A stretch of 64,000 bases of DNA from Boswellia sacra (GCA_013180625.2 SNVD02014722.1:28184-92183), one strand, 5' to 3'. Counted from the stretch's first letter, positions 12,652-26,000 are shown. A program made the numbers and translations. Notes: a model not told the origin generated them from the letters alone.

Positions 12652-12825
12652 TTTATATAGAAGAAGGGTGCAAACGAAAAAGGAAATTTTCCAAGCAAAT
12701 TTCTGGAAATAAACAATAAGAGTCGAGTGGCCATCTTCAAACAGTCGACTAGCCATCAGATGGCTAGCCAGCCATTGGCCACTAGTTGGACGGTTGTTCG
12801 ATGGCCAGCTGGCTAATTTCCTTCG
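12652..12825 (-). promoter_or_regulatory. LTR promoter module (A 3' LTR)
   Basis: On the - strand a GC-rich word cluster (12720-12825: GGCTAGCCATCTGATGG, AGTCGACTG, GGCCACTCGACTC) lies upstream of TATATAAA (12652-12659). Same layout as the module in B. Confidence 0.5.
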
Positions 12826-13155
12826 ACCCTTTCATTCTTAATCATCATTTGATGCAATCCCTTCAAACTTTTGCTTCTTCGATCGAATATAACTTTTGGA
12901 ATTGAACTCCGATTTGCGATCTATAAATTTATATGAAAACTAGACATTTGTAGCTTCACAATGATATATGAATCCTCACCAGATTTCTCCTAGATTAATT
13001 TCTGTGATTTTTCAAATCCATGTGTTAATTTTTCAGACTCTTCGCCAAATTCTTTTCACCCTTCTCTTCTTAACTCTCAAAAGTATTTTGGTCATTTTCT
13101 TTGCTTGACATTCATCTTCAATTCATTCTCGAGCCTTAAATATCTAGTGCTTACA

Positions 13156-13175
13156 GCTTACCCCCTACTTTGGAA
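13156..13175 (-). promoter_or_regulatory. Polypurine tract of element A
   Basis: On the - strand AAAGTAGGGGGTAAGC lies immediately before the LTR start TGTAAGCACT. This primes plus-strand DNA synthesis in LTR elements, and it shows that the LTR at 9807-13155 is the 3' one. Confidence 0.7.
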
Positions 13176-13284
13176 AGGTTTGTGAGACACAAATGTCGAC
13201 AAATTATTCTTACTCCATCTTTCTTTCTTCCTTCCTCATTCTTTCAGACTTTCTTACTGCTTCCTTCTATTCACGCAAAGCGTG

Positions 13285-13520
13285 TGTCCATTTAGGGACC
13301 AATATGCCCATTCAAGGGCTAAGATGTCCATCTAAGGGCGAACTTGCCTATCTAAGGCGAGTGTGCCCATTCGAGGGCTAACATTCCTATCTAAGGCAAG
13401 TGTGCCCATTTAAGGGCTAACATGCCTATCTAAGTCGAGTATGCCAATTCAAGGGCGGATATGTCCATCTAGGGGTAGGTATGCCCATCTAAGGGTGGAG
13501 GTGCCCATTCAAGAGCTAGA
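13285..13520 (+). repeat. About 12-unit array of 18-22 bp short inverted repeats
   Basis: Units alternate between TGCCCATTCAAGGGCTAACA and GCCTATCTAAGGCGAGTG types. Most units contain a self-complementary core (GCCC-N6-GGGC or GCCT-N5-AGGC), so each can form a small hairpin. B keeps only a short remnant (52425-52470). Confidence 0.75.
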
Positions 13521-14703
13521 AAGCATCCTTATGATGCTATGACAAAACACACTTCAGTGTACCTATTTCTTAGGGTTTCTAACACTCTTTACCTACTTCT
13601 TAGGGTGTAGTAAACCTTCTTGGTGTGCCTACTTTAAGTCCTTCAAACACTCTTAAGTGCACCTACTTCTTAGGGGTTTTAACACTCTTTAGTGTGCCTT
13701 TTCTTAGGGCTTGTGCCTATTCTAAGGGTTTAAAACACTTTTGAGGGCACCTACTTCTTAGGGTTTTCAACACTCTTCAGTACACCTCTTCTTAGAGCTT
13801 ATGCTTATTCTAAGGGTTTAAAACACTCTTAAGTACACCTAGATCTTAGCGTTTCCTTTTAATGCATGCCCATCGGGAAAACATCTATCATGCACTGCTT
13901 CATGGTCTTTAGACCTTCTTATTCGTCATGCCTTCGGTGGAGCATTCTTCATTCACCTTTGATCTCTTCAGATTTTACATTCATTGGGTTTCATGCCCCT
14001 CTATTGAGTATCCTTCATGCTTCTTCGATCTTCTTCAGTCTTTGCATTTGTTGGGTTTCATGCCCTCCTTCTAAGTTTTCTTAATCTACTTTAGATTTCG
14101 TACTCAATGGGTTTCACACCCAAGCTTCTATTCTTAATTCCTTTCAATTCACTGGGGAAAATCTCTTGATCATGTTTGGACATTCTTCATTCCTAACTTC
14201 TCTTACATTCAACATTCTTTATTGGGGAGTTCTGAATTCTTGGACTTGTTGGAGATCCTTCCATTTATTTTTGCAAGTTCCTGCAAAGTTCAAAAGGAAA
14301 AAAAATTATAGTAAAACTCATTTGAAATTTTTTATCTTGTTTGGTGCATTTTTCAACGAACTGCTTTCTGGTGTCTAGAGAAATTATTCCATGTGACTCT
14401 AGTCGAAGACTCCATCGACTAAGGTTGCTATTCTTTCTTTGTGAGTTGTTAAATTGTTGTCATGGTCGAGTACTTATCACCAATTCCATCAGAAGTATCT
14501 TAAGGTTGATGAGGACTTCCTCTATTTTCTCTTTCTATTTTTTTCTTATTTTTCGTTCTTTTCATTTTCTTTTCTCTCTCTTCTCTTTTCACTTTTTCTT
14601 CCTTTTTTTCTCTCTTTTCCTTTTCTATTTTTTCTCTCTCTCCTATTTTCTTTCCTTTTTTGTTCTCCTTTTCCTTTCCTCTCTCTTCTCTTTTCTTTCT
14701 TCC

Positions 14704-14706
14704 TTT
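14704..14706. repeat. Left TSD of CACTA element
   Basis: TTT, repeated at 26457-26459. CACTA elements make 3-bp duplications. The site lies in a pyrimidine tract, so a chance match is possible. Confidence 0.55.
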
Positions 14707-14719
14707 CACCACAACATAA

Positions 14720-15125
14720 AGGACTCTTTACGGTGGGTCGAAACTGCCATAAAAGCCCTTTTATGATGGTTCTACAGCAGTTCACAACTGTAGTAAAAGC
14801 TTTAACGATGGTTATAGTCCGTCGTAAAAGAACTTAAACGGCGGTTTTTCTGTTCGACGTAAAAGTAGACGACGAAAGAGGATTGGCAATTACCACACCT
14901 TTTTGAGGCGGTTTTCAACTGTTGCATATTAGTAGGACTTTTTATGACGACCATGAAACAACCATAAAAAGATTGAAAATCGTCGTAAATAGTTTTCGAA
15001 AAACCACCGTAAAAAATTAACACACCACCGTAAATAGTGTCCAAAACCATCGTAAGAAGTATAAAAACCGCCGTAAATAGTTTTGAATACTTTTTACGAC
15101 AATTACGGAACTGCCGCAAATAATT
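14720..15125. repeat. Left subterminal repeats of the CACTA element
   Basis: Many copies of a 10-20 bp word in both orientations (TTTACGGTGGGTCG, TAAACGGCGGTTTTT, AAAACCGCCGTAAATAG, AAAACCATCGTAAG). Such subterminal repeats are the binding sites of the TnpA-type protein in En/Spm. The ORF seen on the - strand here (14802-15143) is these repeats in translation, not a gene. Confidence 0.8.
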
Positions 15126-15530
15126 TTTTTTTTTTGGGAGCAATTGCTTTGCTGATTAATGTTATTTACTATTTACATAGTAATTAACCTGTCTCAAAAA
15201 TATGGTTGGATATATTTATTCAATCATTCAATGAATATTGTGAAATAAAATCAAAATACGAAGATATCTCACATAAATAGTTTGACCATAATGTAAACAA
15301 ACCACGTATAAGTTAATCATCATCCACACAGTTCAGCATCTTATAACAAAATAGTCAACATCTCAATCAAATAGTTCAAAAACCTTCACATAGCTCAATC
15401 ATCTGATAAGTAAACCATAAAACTTCATAAACAACTTGCAAGAATAAATTTGTAACCAAGATCATAATCATTAAGTAACATTATGTGTTTTGAAACAAAT
15501 TGTTTAATTTCATTTATATACCTATTCATT
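15126..15530. other. CACTA 3' region downstream of the second transposase gene
   Basis: AT-rich, no supported gene. It follows the stop of the Transposase_24-like gene and precedes the subterminal repeats. Confidence 0.5.
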
Positions 15531-17283
15531 CTAATGGTTTGATTCATGATCTGTGACGTTATTCGTTCCATGACTATCATATTGGAAATGACTATGGTGT
15601 CCACTTGAAGCATCAGGGACCTATGTAAGAAAAAAAAATGAAACAAAAGTTTAAAATATAAATCAACTGATACTACATTTTTAACTTTAAAAATAAGGAA
15701 ATATCGGTCTTGTAGCCCTCCGCTCTACAAATTCTAGAAACCTCTCCTGTAGAAAGGAAACGACTTCATCGTACATTATCTTCATATTGTTATGATCTTG
15801 CTTTAAGTTGTTGTGTGCTTCATTCAAGTTTTTGTGTGCTTCCTTCAAGTTGTTGTGTTCTTGCTGTAAAACATCAAACTCTTCCCTTAAGTTAATACTA
15901 GATGAGCTGTTACTTTGACATCAGTCGGAGATGGACCAAAACCGTATGTCTGAGCGTTATCACGATGATTAAGTCCCATTACATTGCCAAATACCTCCTC
16001 TCTCACTTGTTGAGTTTACTGGTATTATAGAAATTGAGACAAACCTTCATTAAATTGACTCTACAGCATAATGAAAAGAAATAACAAGTTAATGAAGATA
16101 AAGTATTCAGTAAATATTAATTCATTGATGGTGGATGAATATATAAGTTCATTGTATTAACCAACTTACAATTATTTCTACACTTTCATCATCACCTATT
16201 TCCCCATTACTTTTTGTTCTAGTCTTAATGAAGACACTAATGCGATCAGTTTGTTCTCCATTTCTTATCATCTAAACAAAAAAAAAATAACCGAACTAAA
16301 TTAATACAACTATTAAAGAGATATAAGTAGATCTTAATAACCAACAGGTAAACTACATTTAAACAAAAAAATATAACTTACCTCTTGTCATTTATGGGCA
16401 AATGATGTGCAACCTGTTCGATGAAGTGCAACTTGTTGTGCTCGATTTACCTTATTATTCTCTGCAGCTTCCTAAAATATAAACAATGTTAATAACAATT
16501 ATATTATATGACTTGTAATATAGATACAAACAAATATGAAATCTACACATTTTTTTATTGTGAAAGGCACATACTTTAGCCTGTTCCGTGCTCTAGTAAG
16601 CTACAAGAATAGGCCACTGATCTGGTTGAACTCTTGGAGGAGTGAATTTTAACCGGTCCTCATCTGTATCATATTTTTTGTGGTAATCTCTCTTCACACG
16701 AGCTTTCCAATCTCGCCAAATGTTCCCAATATGCTGTAAACAATGAGGTCTATAATCATCAGGAACATCTGTATTATCCTGTAAAAATAAATTGTAATAG
16801 ATTAATGGAGGTACAAATACATATGCAAGTAAACTATGAATTTCTTAAAAATAAATTACCTTTACTTCTTTCTATATGGCATCCAAAAGATGTGATGGCA
16901 TATTTTGCCACCGAGGACAAGTCAATGGAGCCATGTTGCCATTTTTGGCTATGATTCCAAATTGAGTGTTTAATTTATCTTTATTTGTGTTTATTGGTTG
17001 CCATTGAGAGTTAAACTCAATATGCAACCTCTGGCCTATGCCCGACTCAGGAACAGTGCGAGCTACTCCATGTCCTCTAACAACACTTGATGTACCTCCC
17101 GCATCTGTAAAAGCACAACAAACAAATGTTTAAACGACCTTAAATTAAAAAAAAAGAAATAAATATGTACATACCTTCATTATTCGTTTGAGTCTGGGAA
17201 CATGTTACCGATTGTCGTCGTGCTTCTACCTCCCATTGTATTATACTTTCCATAAAGGTGTCTCTTGGTCTTTTCAGTGGCAT
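15531..17283 (-). pseudogene. Transposase_24-like (TnpA-type) CACTA protein, multi-exon
   Basis: On the - strand: MPLKRPRDTFMESIIQWEVE (from 17283), then exons with HIEFNSQWQPINTNKDKLNT (about 17010), DYRPHCLQHIGNIWRDWKAR (about 16720), KRDYHKKYDTDED, a block around WPILVAY (about 16600) and NKVNRAQQVALHRTGCTSFA (about 16410), the last like the plant Transposase_24 signature. The tail is a coiled coil with KEAHKNLNEAHNNLKQDHNN (about 15810). The last exon, VPDASSGHHSHFQYDSHG, stops at 15531-15533. Introns are AT-rich with GT-AG-like edges. In En/Spm the second product binds subterminal repeats and helps transposition. At least one stop (near 16874) suggests decay. Confidence 0.65.
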
Positions 17284-17543
17284 AGTTACCTGTTTAGAAA
17301 GCATTTACATTCATAGAATGCTAATATCTTTTCTTAAGTTACATGATAATTAACGTAAGCACATAATAAAAAATTATAATCCATATAAGTTCAACTGAAC
17401 AAACTATACATTTCATTTATAAAAAGTAATATTTACAAGTAGACGAGGGTAAATCATATAATTAGACAAAAGAAGAAGGCTTGTAAAACAAAAGTTATAT
17501 AAAGAATGACATAATCAATAAGAACATGTCAAAACTAGTACTA

Positions 17544-20500
17544 TCAATCAGCATCATCCATCTGATCATCATTGTCTTTTCGATTGATGACCACTGTTGT
17601 TCCCTCAACTCCTTGCCTAACCCATTGAACATCTTCCTCAGGAAAATAACCCCTTTCATCTAGTTCTTAGCGTGTATATAGCTCCACTTGTGGCACCATG
17701 TTCCCAATAGATGAAGTTTTTTAATTGAGATCAAATGTATCTCTTGTTGACATTTTAAGAACAACATGCCAATCTTCATCTATAGGATCTTGAACATAAC
17801 AAACTTGCTCTGCTAAAATGAAAGGTTCATCATCAAGACTGTTATCTTTGTATAATAGATGATTACAATTAACCATTGTGAAGTTAGACTCATCGCATTT
17901 CTTTCCAGTTCGATTATCAACCCAATTACACTTGAACATCACGAAAGTCATGTCATTGACATATCGAATTTAAATTATATCTATTAACACTCCGAGAAAT
18001 GTTACACTGCCTAAAAGAGGATTTTGATCTGGTGTACTAGCATAACTCATGGTATCATCCTTCAAAATAACATCAAATTTTTGTGTGATTTTATGCCTAT
18101 CGGTCTCCTTAGTGCATAATTTGAAGCCGTTAACAACATAAGATTTATAGCGACGTGCACCCAATTTAGGGCCATTAGCTAAATTGATGATTTCCTCAGA
18201 CAATGATACATTTGAGGTCTCATGTAAAGAGTGAACCTATGGAAACGCATATAGTTACCAATAAAAATCCATATAAGCAAAAATATTAACTATTTTTCTA
18301 TTAACTACATTTCTAGCATTACATGATGACGAAACCATTCATGGAATTTTTTGTTATGCTCTTTCTGAATTTCGTGAATCGAAGAACGAGGCATTTCATT
18401 TTGAAGTTCATTGAGATGCTTTTTGTGTGAGAAAACATTAAAAGATGTCAAAAAAAAGATGAAAGTACATTTATTTAGTTGTATGGAAAATGAACTATGT
18501 AATGAAGAAAAATTATGCATATCTTACTCTCGAAATGGATCAACAGAAGTTGTATTGACTATCACATATCTATGTGGTTGAACCCAAGAGACATGATGAA
18601 GTTCAAATTGATCTCCTTCATCAGAGGTACCATATTTATTTTGAGGTCCTTGATTAAGTTTAATTTCCACTTCACCAAGATATCTTGAACAAAAATTTAT
18701 GCACTCATCCATTAGGTATCCTTTAGCAATAGAAGCCTCAGGATGTGCACGATTACGTACATATCTCTTCAAAGTTAGTAAATACCTAGAAAACCCATGA
18801 AATTCATAAATACCAATTAATTCATTGAAAATTAAGGGAAATTAGAAGACAATTAGATGGTATTTCACAGTACCTCTCAATTGGATACATCCATCGAAAT
18901 TGTACCAGCCTCGTTAATGATGCCTCCTGAACAAGATGAATAGGCAAATGCTCCATTATGTCAAAGAATGAAGGTGGAAAGATTTTCTCAAGATGGCATA
19001 GTGTAAGCACAACTCCATCTTGAATAGTATCCAAATCTTCTTCAGTGTTCACTTTTGAGCACAATTGCTTAAAAAAGTTTTCTAACTCAATCTAAACGGC
19101 AGCAACAGTATTTGGTAATGCCCTACGAGGAGCAAAAGGAAGCAATTGTTGCATCAGTATATGATTGTCATGGCTTTTCAAGCCTGAAATGCTCTGATCT
19201 TTCATGTGAATAGGTCAAGAAATATTTGATACATAACCATCTAGAAACTTGACTGTTTTCAATACACTAAGAAAAACGTCCTTATTTTCTTTGGTAATTG
19301 AGAAGCATGCAGGAGGTAAATATAATTTGTTAGCCCCCCTTTCTTGGGGATGCAATGCTTTTCTAATGTTCATATCCTTCAAATCACGACGAGCTTTCAA
19401 ATTATATTTTGATATCTTAGGATCCCCCAACAATGTCCATAGTATATTATCACAGACATTCTTCTCAATATGCATGACATCAAGATTATGTCTAATTAAG
19501 TTATCTTCCTAATATGGTAGTTCAAAGAAAATACATTTCTTCTTTCAGACTTTTGCCTGATTTGTCATATGCAAAATATTCCTTCTCCTTTGAAGATCTT
19601 CTATCTTATATTTAGTTAGTACATCTTGTACTTATTGTTTTATATCAAAACCTAACAATCGAGATGGAGTAGGTCCCATATCCGCTCTGCCATTGAAAGA
19701 AATCCTATCCTTTTGAAATCTATGAGTAGTAGGTAAATATCGTCGATGATGCATATAACAAAATTTTCTACTATGAGACAACCATTTAGAAACCGTATTT
19801 CCTAAACAACAAGGACATGCTTTCTCCCCTTTTGTACTCTAACCCGATAGATTTGCATATGCAAGAAAGTCATTGATAGTCCATAACAGTGCTGCATGTA
19901 GCTTGAACATTTGTTGGCATGATGCATCATAGGTTAGTACACCTTCACTCCATAATTCTTTCAATTCCTCAATTAATGGCTGCATATAGACATCAATTTT
20001 ATTCCCAAGACCTTTAGGACCATCAATGAGCACAGACAGTATGAAAAAACTTTCTTTCATACATAACCATGGAGGCAAGTTGTAGGGCATTAACACAATA
20101 GGCCATGTACTGTGTGCTATAGACATAGTCCTAAAAGAATTAAATCCATCAGCTGCCAAGCCAAGTCTCACATTACGACAATCAGCAACGAAATCTGGAT
20201 TTTTTTCATCAAAAGTTCTCCAACAAAGACTATTAGCAGGATGCCTAACAACACTATCTTTAATGCGATCTTCTACATGCCATCGCATAAGAGAAGCAGT
20301 TTTTTAGGACATGAATAATCTTTTTAATCGAGGAATTAGTGGAAAGTATCTAACTTGCTTTGCAGCTATCTTCCCCTGTGAATTTGATGCATCATTCAAC
20401 TCATCAAAGTTCTTATAACGAGACATTTGGCATATGCAACATCTATTCAAATTTGTAAACTCACCTCTAAATAAGATAAAATTATTAGGACAAGCATCCC

Positions 20501-21075
20501 AAGTCTTGTATGAAAACCCCAAATCGGTAGTTATCTTTTGTGCTTCATAATATGAAGAAGGAATTTTGACATGGTCAGGAAATGCCTTCTTCAAAAGCTC
20601 TAGTAACTTTGTCACTGATTTGTCGGTCCATCCGTGTAACATTGTAAGTTACAAAAGTTGAACGGTAAATGAAAATGATGTAAATTTTTTCATAACCCAG
20701 ATATAAGGGACACTCTGCTTGTTCAAGTAGTAATATGTTTGAGTTTCACTATCTAGTGGACAACTATTACCTTCACCAAAATCATGATTCAGAATCCCCA
20801 TGGCCTCATGCATCATTCCAACTATATCATCACCCTGTAGATTCACAACCAACCTCAAAATGTTGGTTTGGTTGGTCATACTCTATAAGTGTATGTCGTT
20901 CACCATGTAAGGTCCACCTTTTGTACGTTCTAAAAAATCCATTACATATTAAATGCTCCCTTGCTATATATCTATCCATAAGATGTCGGTTAAGACATTT
21001 CTTACATGGACATAATATTCTAGTGTCATACACTAAATTGTCAAAGACAAAATTTAGAAATCCCTCCACTCTAGT
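17544..21075 (-). pseudogene. TNP2-like CACTA transposase (Transpos_assoc, Transposase_21, DUF4218, DUF4216)
   Basis: The transposase of En/Spm-CACTA elements, which cuts and joins element ends in the nucleus. Along the - strand: Transpos_assoc N-terminus (ILCPCKKCLNRHLMDRY, about 21015), a TNP2 segment (HGWTDKSVTKLLELLKKAFP, 20640-20580; CPNNFILFRGEF about 20480; VRYFPLIPRLKRLFMS, 20355-20304), and the core (NVRLGLAADGFNSFRTMS about 20160; LPPWLCMKESFFILSVLIDGP about 20070; GVLTYDASCQQMFKL about 19930; ALLWTINDFLAYANLSG to 19839). Then come HNLDVMHIEKNVCDNILWTL (about 19480), DUF4218 (FFDIMEHLPIHLVQEA, about 18940) and DUF4216 (about 18200-17721). The C-terminus ends ...DDQMDDAD at 17544. 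Real introns lie between the later blocks, but internal stops and frame changes (for example near 20300, 19840, 19200, 17720) point to a decayed gene. Confidence 0.85.
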
Positions 21076-21779
21076 GAAATATGCTTAACAATATCAATTA
21101 GGTAAGTCAATCCAACTCTCCATGATAATTTCCCATAAAAGTAATAAATACAATTCATTTCAATATAAATTTATTCATGCACAAGTGAATAAATGCAATA
21201 TGAAACTAATGAATAACATTTATCTAAAGGGTTAGTGGTCATATCCCATTCAAGAATGCATAAGTTTGTACTATAAATTAGTAGTCATGTGTTGCTCCAT
21301 CTTAATGGAAAATTCGGCAGCATCTCCCCATAGTTCTCCAAGTACACACATCTATAGTTGATTGAAAGTTTCTATTATTTCGAAGTTCGAAAATTAACAC
21401 AAAACACACAATCATCTATCATGTACTTAGAGAACATGAGGAAATGTAACCAACTTTTCCTTTAAGATGGAACAAAACATGACCTACTAATTTATAATAC
21501 AAACTTATGCATTCTTAAATTGTCCAAATTTTGACAATTCAAGAATCATTACTAGACATACACTCTTCATTATCATCTATTGATGAAAGTGAAAAAAGAT
21601 ATACGTCGAATAATAATTCTTGAAGGGGGTCTAAGCTTATATGCATATGTAACAATTGAATAACAACTATAATTCATGTTAATAAACTTTTCAACGAGCA
21701 TAAGAAAATGTAATATTTATAATAAAGCATAGAAACAATTTTCGTACTTTTTGTGAAACAACCAATGTAAACTTTCTTC
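21076..21779. other. CACTA 5' region, no gene seen
   Basis: AT-rich DNA upstream (on the - strand) of the transposase. An imperfect inverted repeat is visible: GTTTGTACTATAAATTAGTAG... (21258-21290) is found inverted near 21480-21515. No coding signal. Confidence 0.4.
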
Positions 21780-23060
21780 CTTTGGCTCTTTTGGTTTGTA
21801 GGGGGCTACCCACTCTGCTAATATATTTGGAATTATTTGGTTATAGCAGGCTAATGTCTTTTTATAAGGTTTAATGGGCTATTGGGCCGTTATTCTTTAT
21901 TTGGTTTTAGAAGGCTAGTGTCTTTTTATAAGGTTTAATGGGCTATTGTCTTTTTTTTTTTTATTGGGCTACCCACTTTTCTAATTTTTTTGAATTAGTT
22001 GGGCCGTTTTGCTTTATTTGGTTTTAGTAGGTTAGTGTCTTTTTATAAGGTTTAATGGGCTGTTGGACCTTTTTATTAATTATGGTTTTAGAAGGCTAGT
22101 GTCTTTTTATAAGGTGTAATGGCTGTTGGACCTTTTTTCTAATTTTTGTTTTAGAAGGCTAGTGTCTTTTTATAAGGTGTAATAGGCTATTGTCTTTTTT
22201 TTTTTTTTTGTATGGTTTAGTGGACTACCTACTTTTCTAATTTTTTGGAATTAATTGGGCCGATTTGCTTTATTTGGTTTTAGTAGGCTGGTGTCTTTTT
22301 ATAAGGTTTAATGGGCTGTTGGGCCATTTTGATTTATTTGGTTTTAGTAGGCTAGTATCTTTTTACAAAGCTTAATGGGCTGTTATCTTTTATTTGTTAG
22401 GTTGAGTGGGCTACCCACCTTTCTATTCTTTTGGAATTAGTTGGGAAATTTTGCTTTATTTGGTTTTAGTAGGTTAGTGTCTTTTTATAAGGTTTAATGG
22501 GCTATTGGACCTTTTTTTTTTTATTGTGGTTTTAGAAGGCTAGTGTCCTTTTATAAGGTGTAATGGGTTGTTGTCTTTCTTTTTTTGTTTGGTTTAGTGG
22601 GCTACCCACTTTTCTAATTTTTTGGAATTAATTGGGCTGATTTGTTTTATTTGGTTTTAGTAGGCTGGTGTCTTTTTATAAGGTTTAATGGGCTGTTGGG
22701 CCGTTTTGATTTATTTTGTTTTAGTAGGCTAGTATCTTTTTACAAAGTTTAATGGCCTGTTATCTTTTATTTATTCAGTTGAGTGGGCTACCCACCTTTC
22801 TATTCTTTTGGAATTAGTTGGGCCGTTTTGCTTTATTTGGATTTAGTGGGTTGTCTATTTTGCTCATGTTTGGGCATTATGAGGCTTCTTATTTTTTGGG
22901 TTTAATGGGTTGCCGACCTCTTTTGGGTTTATTGGCCAGGTGCCTTATTTTTTGGTTTAGTGGGCTACCTACTTTGCTTGTGTTAGTGGGGTGGGTTGTT
23001 TTAGTTTATAAGTGGATGGGCTAGGTTAGTTTAATTAGTTGTTGGTTTAGTGGCTATTGT
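21780..23060 (+). repeat. GGGCT/TTTAATGG minisatellite inside the CACTA element
   Basis: About 1.3 kb built from a degenerate 55-65 bp unit (AGTGTCTTTTTATAAGG, TTTAATGGGCTGTTGGGCC, TTTGGTTTTAGTAGGCT). A higher-order unit of 379 bp is duplicated in tandem: GTGGGCTACCCACC occurs at about 22407 and 22786, and GCTACCTACTTTTCTAA-type words at about 22226 and 22605. No coding role seen. Confidence 0.8.
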
Positions 23061-26000
23061 ATGCCTTCCTTTCTCAAATCCATTATTAATTAGGAAATCT
23101 CCTAATAATTGAAAATTGACTTGTGAGACATGTCAAATTCAATAACTGGAGGCCTCCTAAACTCGAGGTTGCACCCATGATCAGTGAGAAGTTACATATT
23201 TCATTAATTAATTTCATAAAATAATTAACCAACTAATAAATTATTCTTTTTAGAGATTTGTCATATGACCCATATATCACACACAGTTTACAAATTTTTA
23301 ATAAGGATGATTATGTTCAAACCAACAAATTATGGCAAAACACCAATGAACCTCGCTCCCTCCCCATATGTTGAAAGCTATTGCTGAACCATAGATTAGT
23401 AGTGACTGTTTACAATATTATTCCATTATACATAAAATTTGATCAGTTTATTTTAATAACATAGTAATTTTATTCATTTTGTAGTCTTGCTAATAATTGA
23501 TCAATTTTGCACCAATTAAAGCATAAACTTGTGACAGCAACAGAAAACTGCATATATATTCTAAAATAATATGCAATAGTGCACAGTCACCTCATCTAAT
23601 CTTTTGCAATCCATATAATTATAAGAATACTCCTAAATAATAAAAAGCACCTAGATACAAAGCAAATGAAATGAAATTGGCAACATACCAATTATGCCTT
23701 TGCAGCAAGACTCCAATTTACACCTCTTGGCTGAACGATACTCAGTAACTCAAGGTAGGAAATGCCATCTGACAAACGTTTATCCTAATTTATTAATAAT
23801 TTCAATAAATCTTTCTTACAAGTTGGAAAAGCTAAAACTTTCTTAATTAGCTAAGGTATAATTTCAATCAATCTTTCTTACTAAAATTACGAACAAGTTG
23901 AAAACCTATTGCACTTACTGTCATAAATTTTTTCGGTCAATAGAGAAATAAGAACTTGCAAGAAAGCTACACATCACTCAATCTGCCATTTCCACTTCCA
24001 CTGCCGTTAGACTTTAACTGTGAACAAAACAATAATAAACTGGTTAACTTAATGAAACAAAACTGACCTCATTTAGAAAATTGTCAATCATTTGAATTTT
24101 GATCCTATTTGTCGCCTATTTGGCTTTGTACGCTAATATTTTATGCAGAGAAAAACTCACTTTATATGTGTATATTGAAACTGAATGGCATAAGAAGCAT
24201 GAATGCAATTACTAAAATCAGATTTTTCAGTTTCATTCATAACACACCACCTAGCAATGCATTCGATTTGTTAAGTTCTCTAGAAAAATAAAATAAAATC
24301 TTGATACCAATAAGCTGCCCATTCCACTTATGCTAGGCATGCCAAGTAAGGGAAATAGTCATCTAAGGAAAGGGATAGGACAGTCAAAAAGTTCAATAAA
24401 TTTTGTTGTGATAAGGGAAATAAAAGGCACAAAGGGAGAGAAAGTGGGGTCAGATGATTATTGCATGGATTCTTTCCTTTTTTGGGAGAGAGTTTAAGCC
24501 TCTCAAAAGATTAACAAACTTCATAATTTTTCCTGTCCATCAATTTTCGGTGAAGTTTTTATTGCAAATAGATTGGATTCTATCAGAGACCTTCTATAAA
24601 GTTCATGCTATTATTATACTCCTAATCAGCTCCTCATTCTCTAACATATAGCAATCTATAAGAAATCAAGGCTTAGTGCACTATAGTATAACATATGGCG
24701 ACGATGAAGCAATTTGTCATATGAATACCAAATGTTTTAAGAACCAGAGAATGTCCTTCCTTCTTTCTGCATTACATACATCTTTGTGACATAGCAAATA
24801 TAACTTCCACTATCTATATCAATCTGAGGTACTTGTTTTGTTTAACTTGCCAATTATCACTTTATTTCAGGTCCAAAAAGTATTAGAGTCAGGGAATGGA
24901 AAGCAGATTTTTATAGTAGCCAGGAAGGAAATCATTCAGTAGACGTAGTAAAAGTCATATCCTAACTTGCATGAACACATTATATAACTTCAATGAGAAG
25001 GTAAGGCTAGAAATGATCACAAAAACCAGGCCAAAAATACATACTACAAATTAGTCAAATGCTATGCATGAACATAATTTTTAAGGTACAAAAATGTAAG
25101 CAGCGGAAGATTTTTAAGTATAAAGTAAGTTAAACACACAAAAGCACTGCTGATATTTTCAAGTTATTCAAAACAAACGAGTACGCAATCGTAACTTACA
25201 AAAATAATATACAGCAATTGTATAGATTAATACACCTGTAAGAGAAAGCAATCAGCCTGATATTTTTTGGAGTTAGTAGACACTCTCACTGGACAGCAAG
25301 GTACATGCAAAGTATTTGTTAACCACTTGGCCTATAAGAAAACAGAGAATGTCACAAGCTACGAGAAGATCCAACAAAAGCTGATACCTTATTAAATCTA
25401 TTAGACTAGTTTGTAAATTGTAGATTAAATTTCTCAAGTTGAGATAATGGGGAAGTTTGCTGGTGTAGTCAGAAATTACAATGCATATCAAAAGCCAAGG
25501 AAGCAAAAATACAAGCAAGCCCACGTCATTGAGAAACCACAACTTGTAACTTAAAAAAATTGCAGAAAACAAAACCAAAAACTGTGGAAGAAAATGGGAT
25601 AATAAACTGCAGAAAAACCAAAGAATATATAAAATTAAGAATTTAAAAAAAGACAAAACCAGAGAAGGAACATTGACAAGCCACAACATGGAACTTAAAA
25701 AAAAAAAACACAAAAACTGCAGAAAATAGACCACAACCTCAACCCACGTCACTACCACCACTCCAGCGTCACTACCACACCACTCCATCAGCTCCACCAA
25801 CAGTCACATCTCAAAACCCAAAGCCAAAAAATGTAAGAAGCTTGGTGGAGAAAGAGGGACAAAGGGAAATATTTACCAGTGAAGAAGCTTGGCAGTGAGA
25901 ATGCAAATGGAAGCTTGGCATGACAATCAATCATTCATGTAGTCAATCACTTGTTTTGTCCTTTCAATTGAGCCATAACCTAGCTTTCCTTTTCATTCAA

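Larger units (their letters stand above)
9807..13155 (-). repeat. 3' LTR of element A, interrupted by a solo LTR
   Basis: Reads on the - strand from TGTAAGCACTAGATA (13155) to ...CCATTCATA (9807; terminal CA mutated to TA). Without the insertion it is about 1.8 kb. It matches the 5' LTR fragment 35974-37170 closely, except for a deletion of about 110-170 bp in the repeat-rich part (near 12215). The promoter module is at 12652-12825. Confidence 0.8.
13176..14706 (+). other. Region between A's PPT and the antisense PMD gene
   Basis: Non-coding stretch equal to B 51415-52562 read in reverse. It holds an array of short inverted repeats (13285-13520), then a degenerate 50-60 bp repeat with words CTTAGGGTTTTAACACTC and TTAAGTGCACCTACTTC (13540-13850), a stretch with weak repeats of ATTGGGTTTCATGCCC (13970-14130), and a pyrimidine-rich simple-sequence tract (14519-14706) in which the CACTA element inserted. 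The ORFs over the pyrimidine tract are low-complexity artefacts. Confidence 0.6.

Noticed and set aside
14341..14837. Overlapping ORFs of 70-141 codons on both strands
   Set aside because: They cover a pyrimidine simple-sequence tract and CACTA subterminal repeats, giving Phe/Ser/Leu or Lys/Glu/Arg runs.
14802..15143. 113-codon - strand ORF at the CACTA left end
   Set aside because: Its sequence repeats (YGG/FYGG words) follow the subterminal DNA repeats; no independent support.
25273..25800. 175-codon - strand ORF rich in Leu/Phe
   Set aside because: It is a translation of an A-rich non-coding stretch of the CACTA element, shows no domain and looks membrane-like only through its composition.
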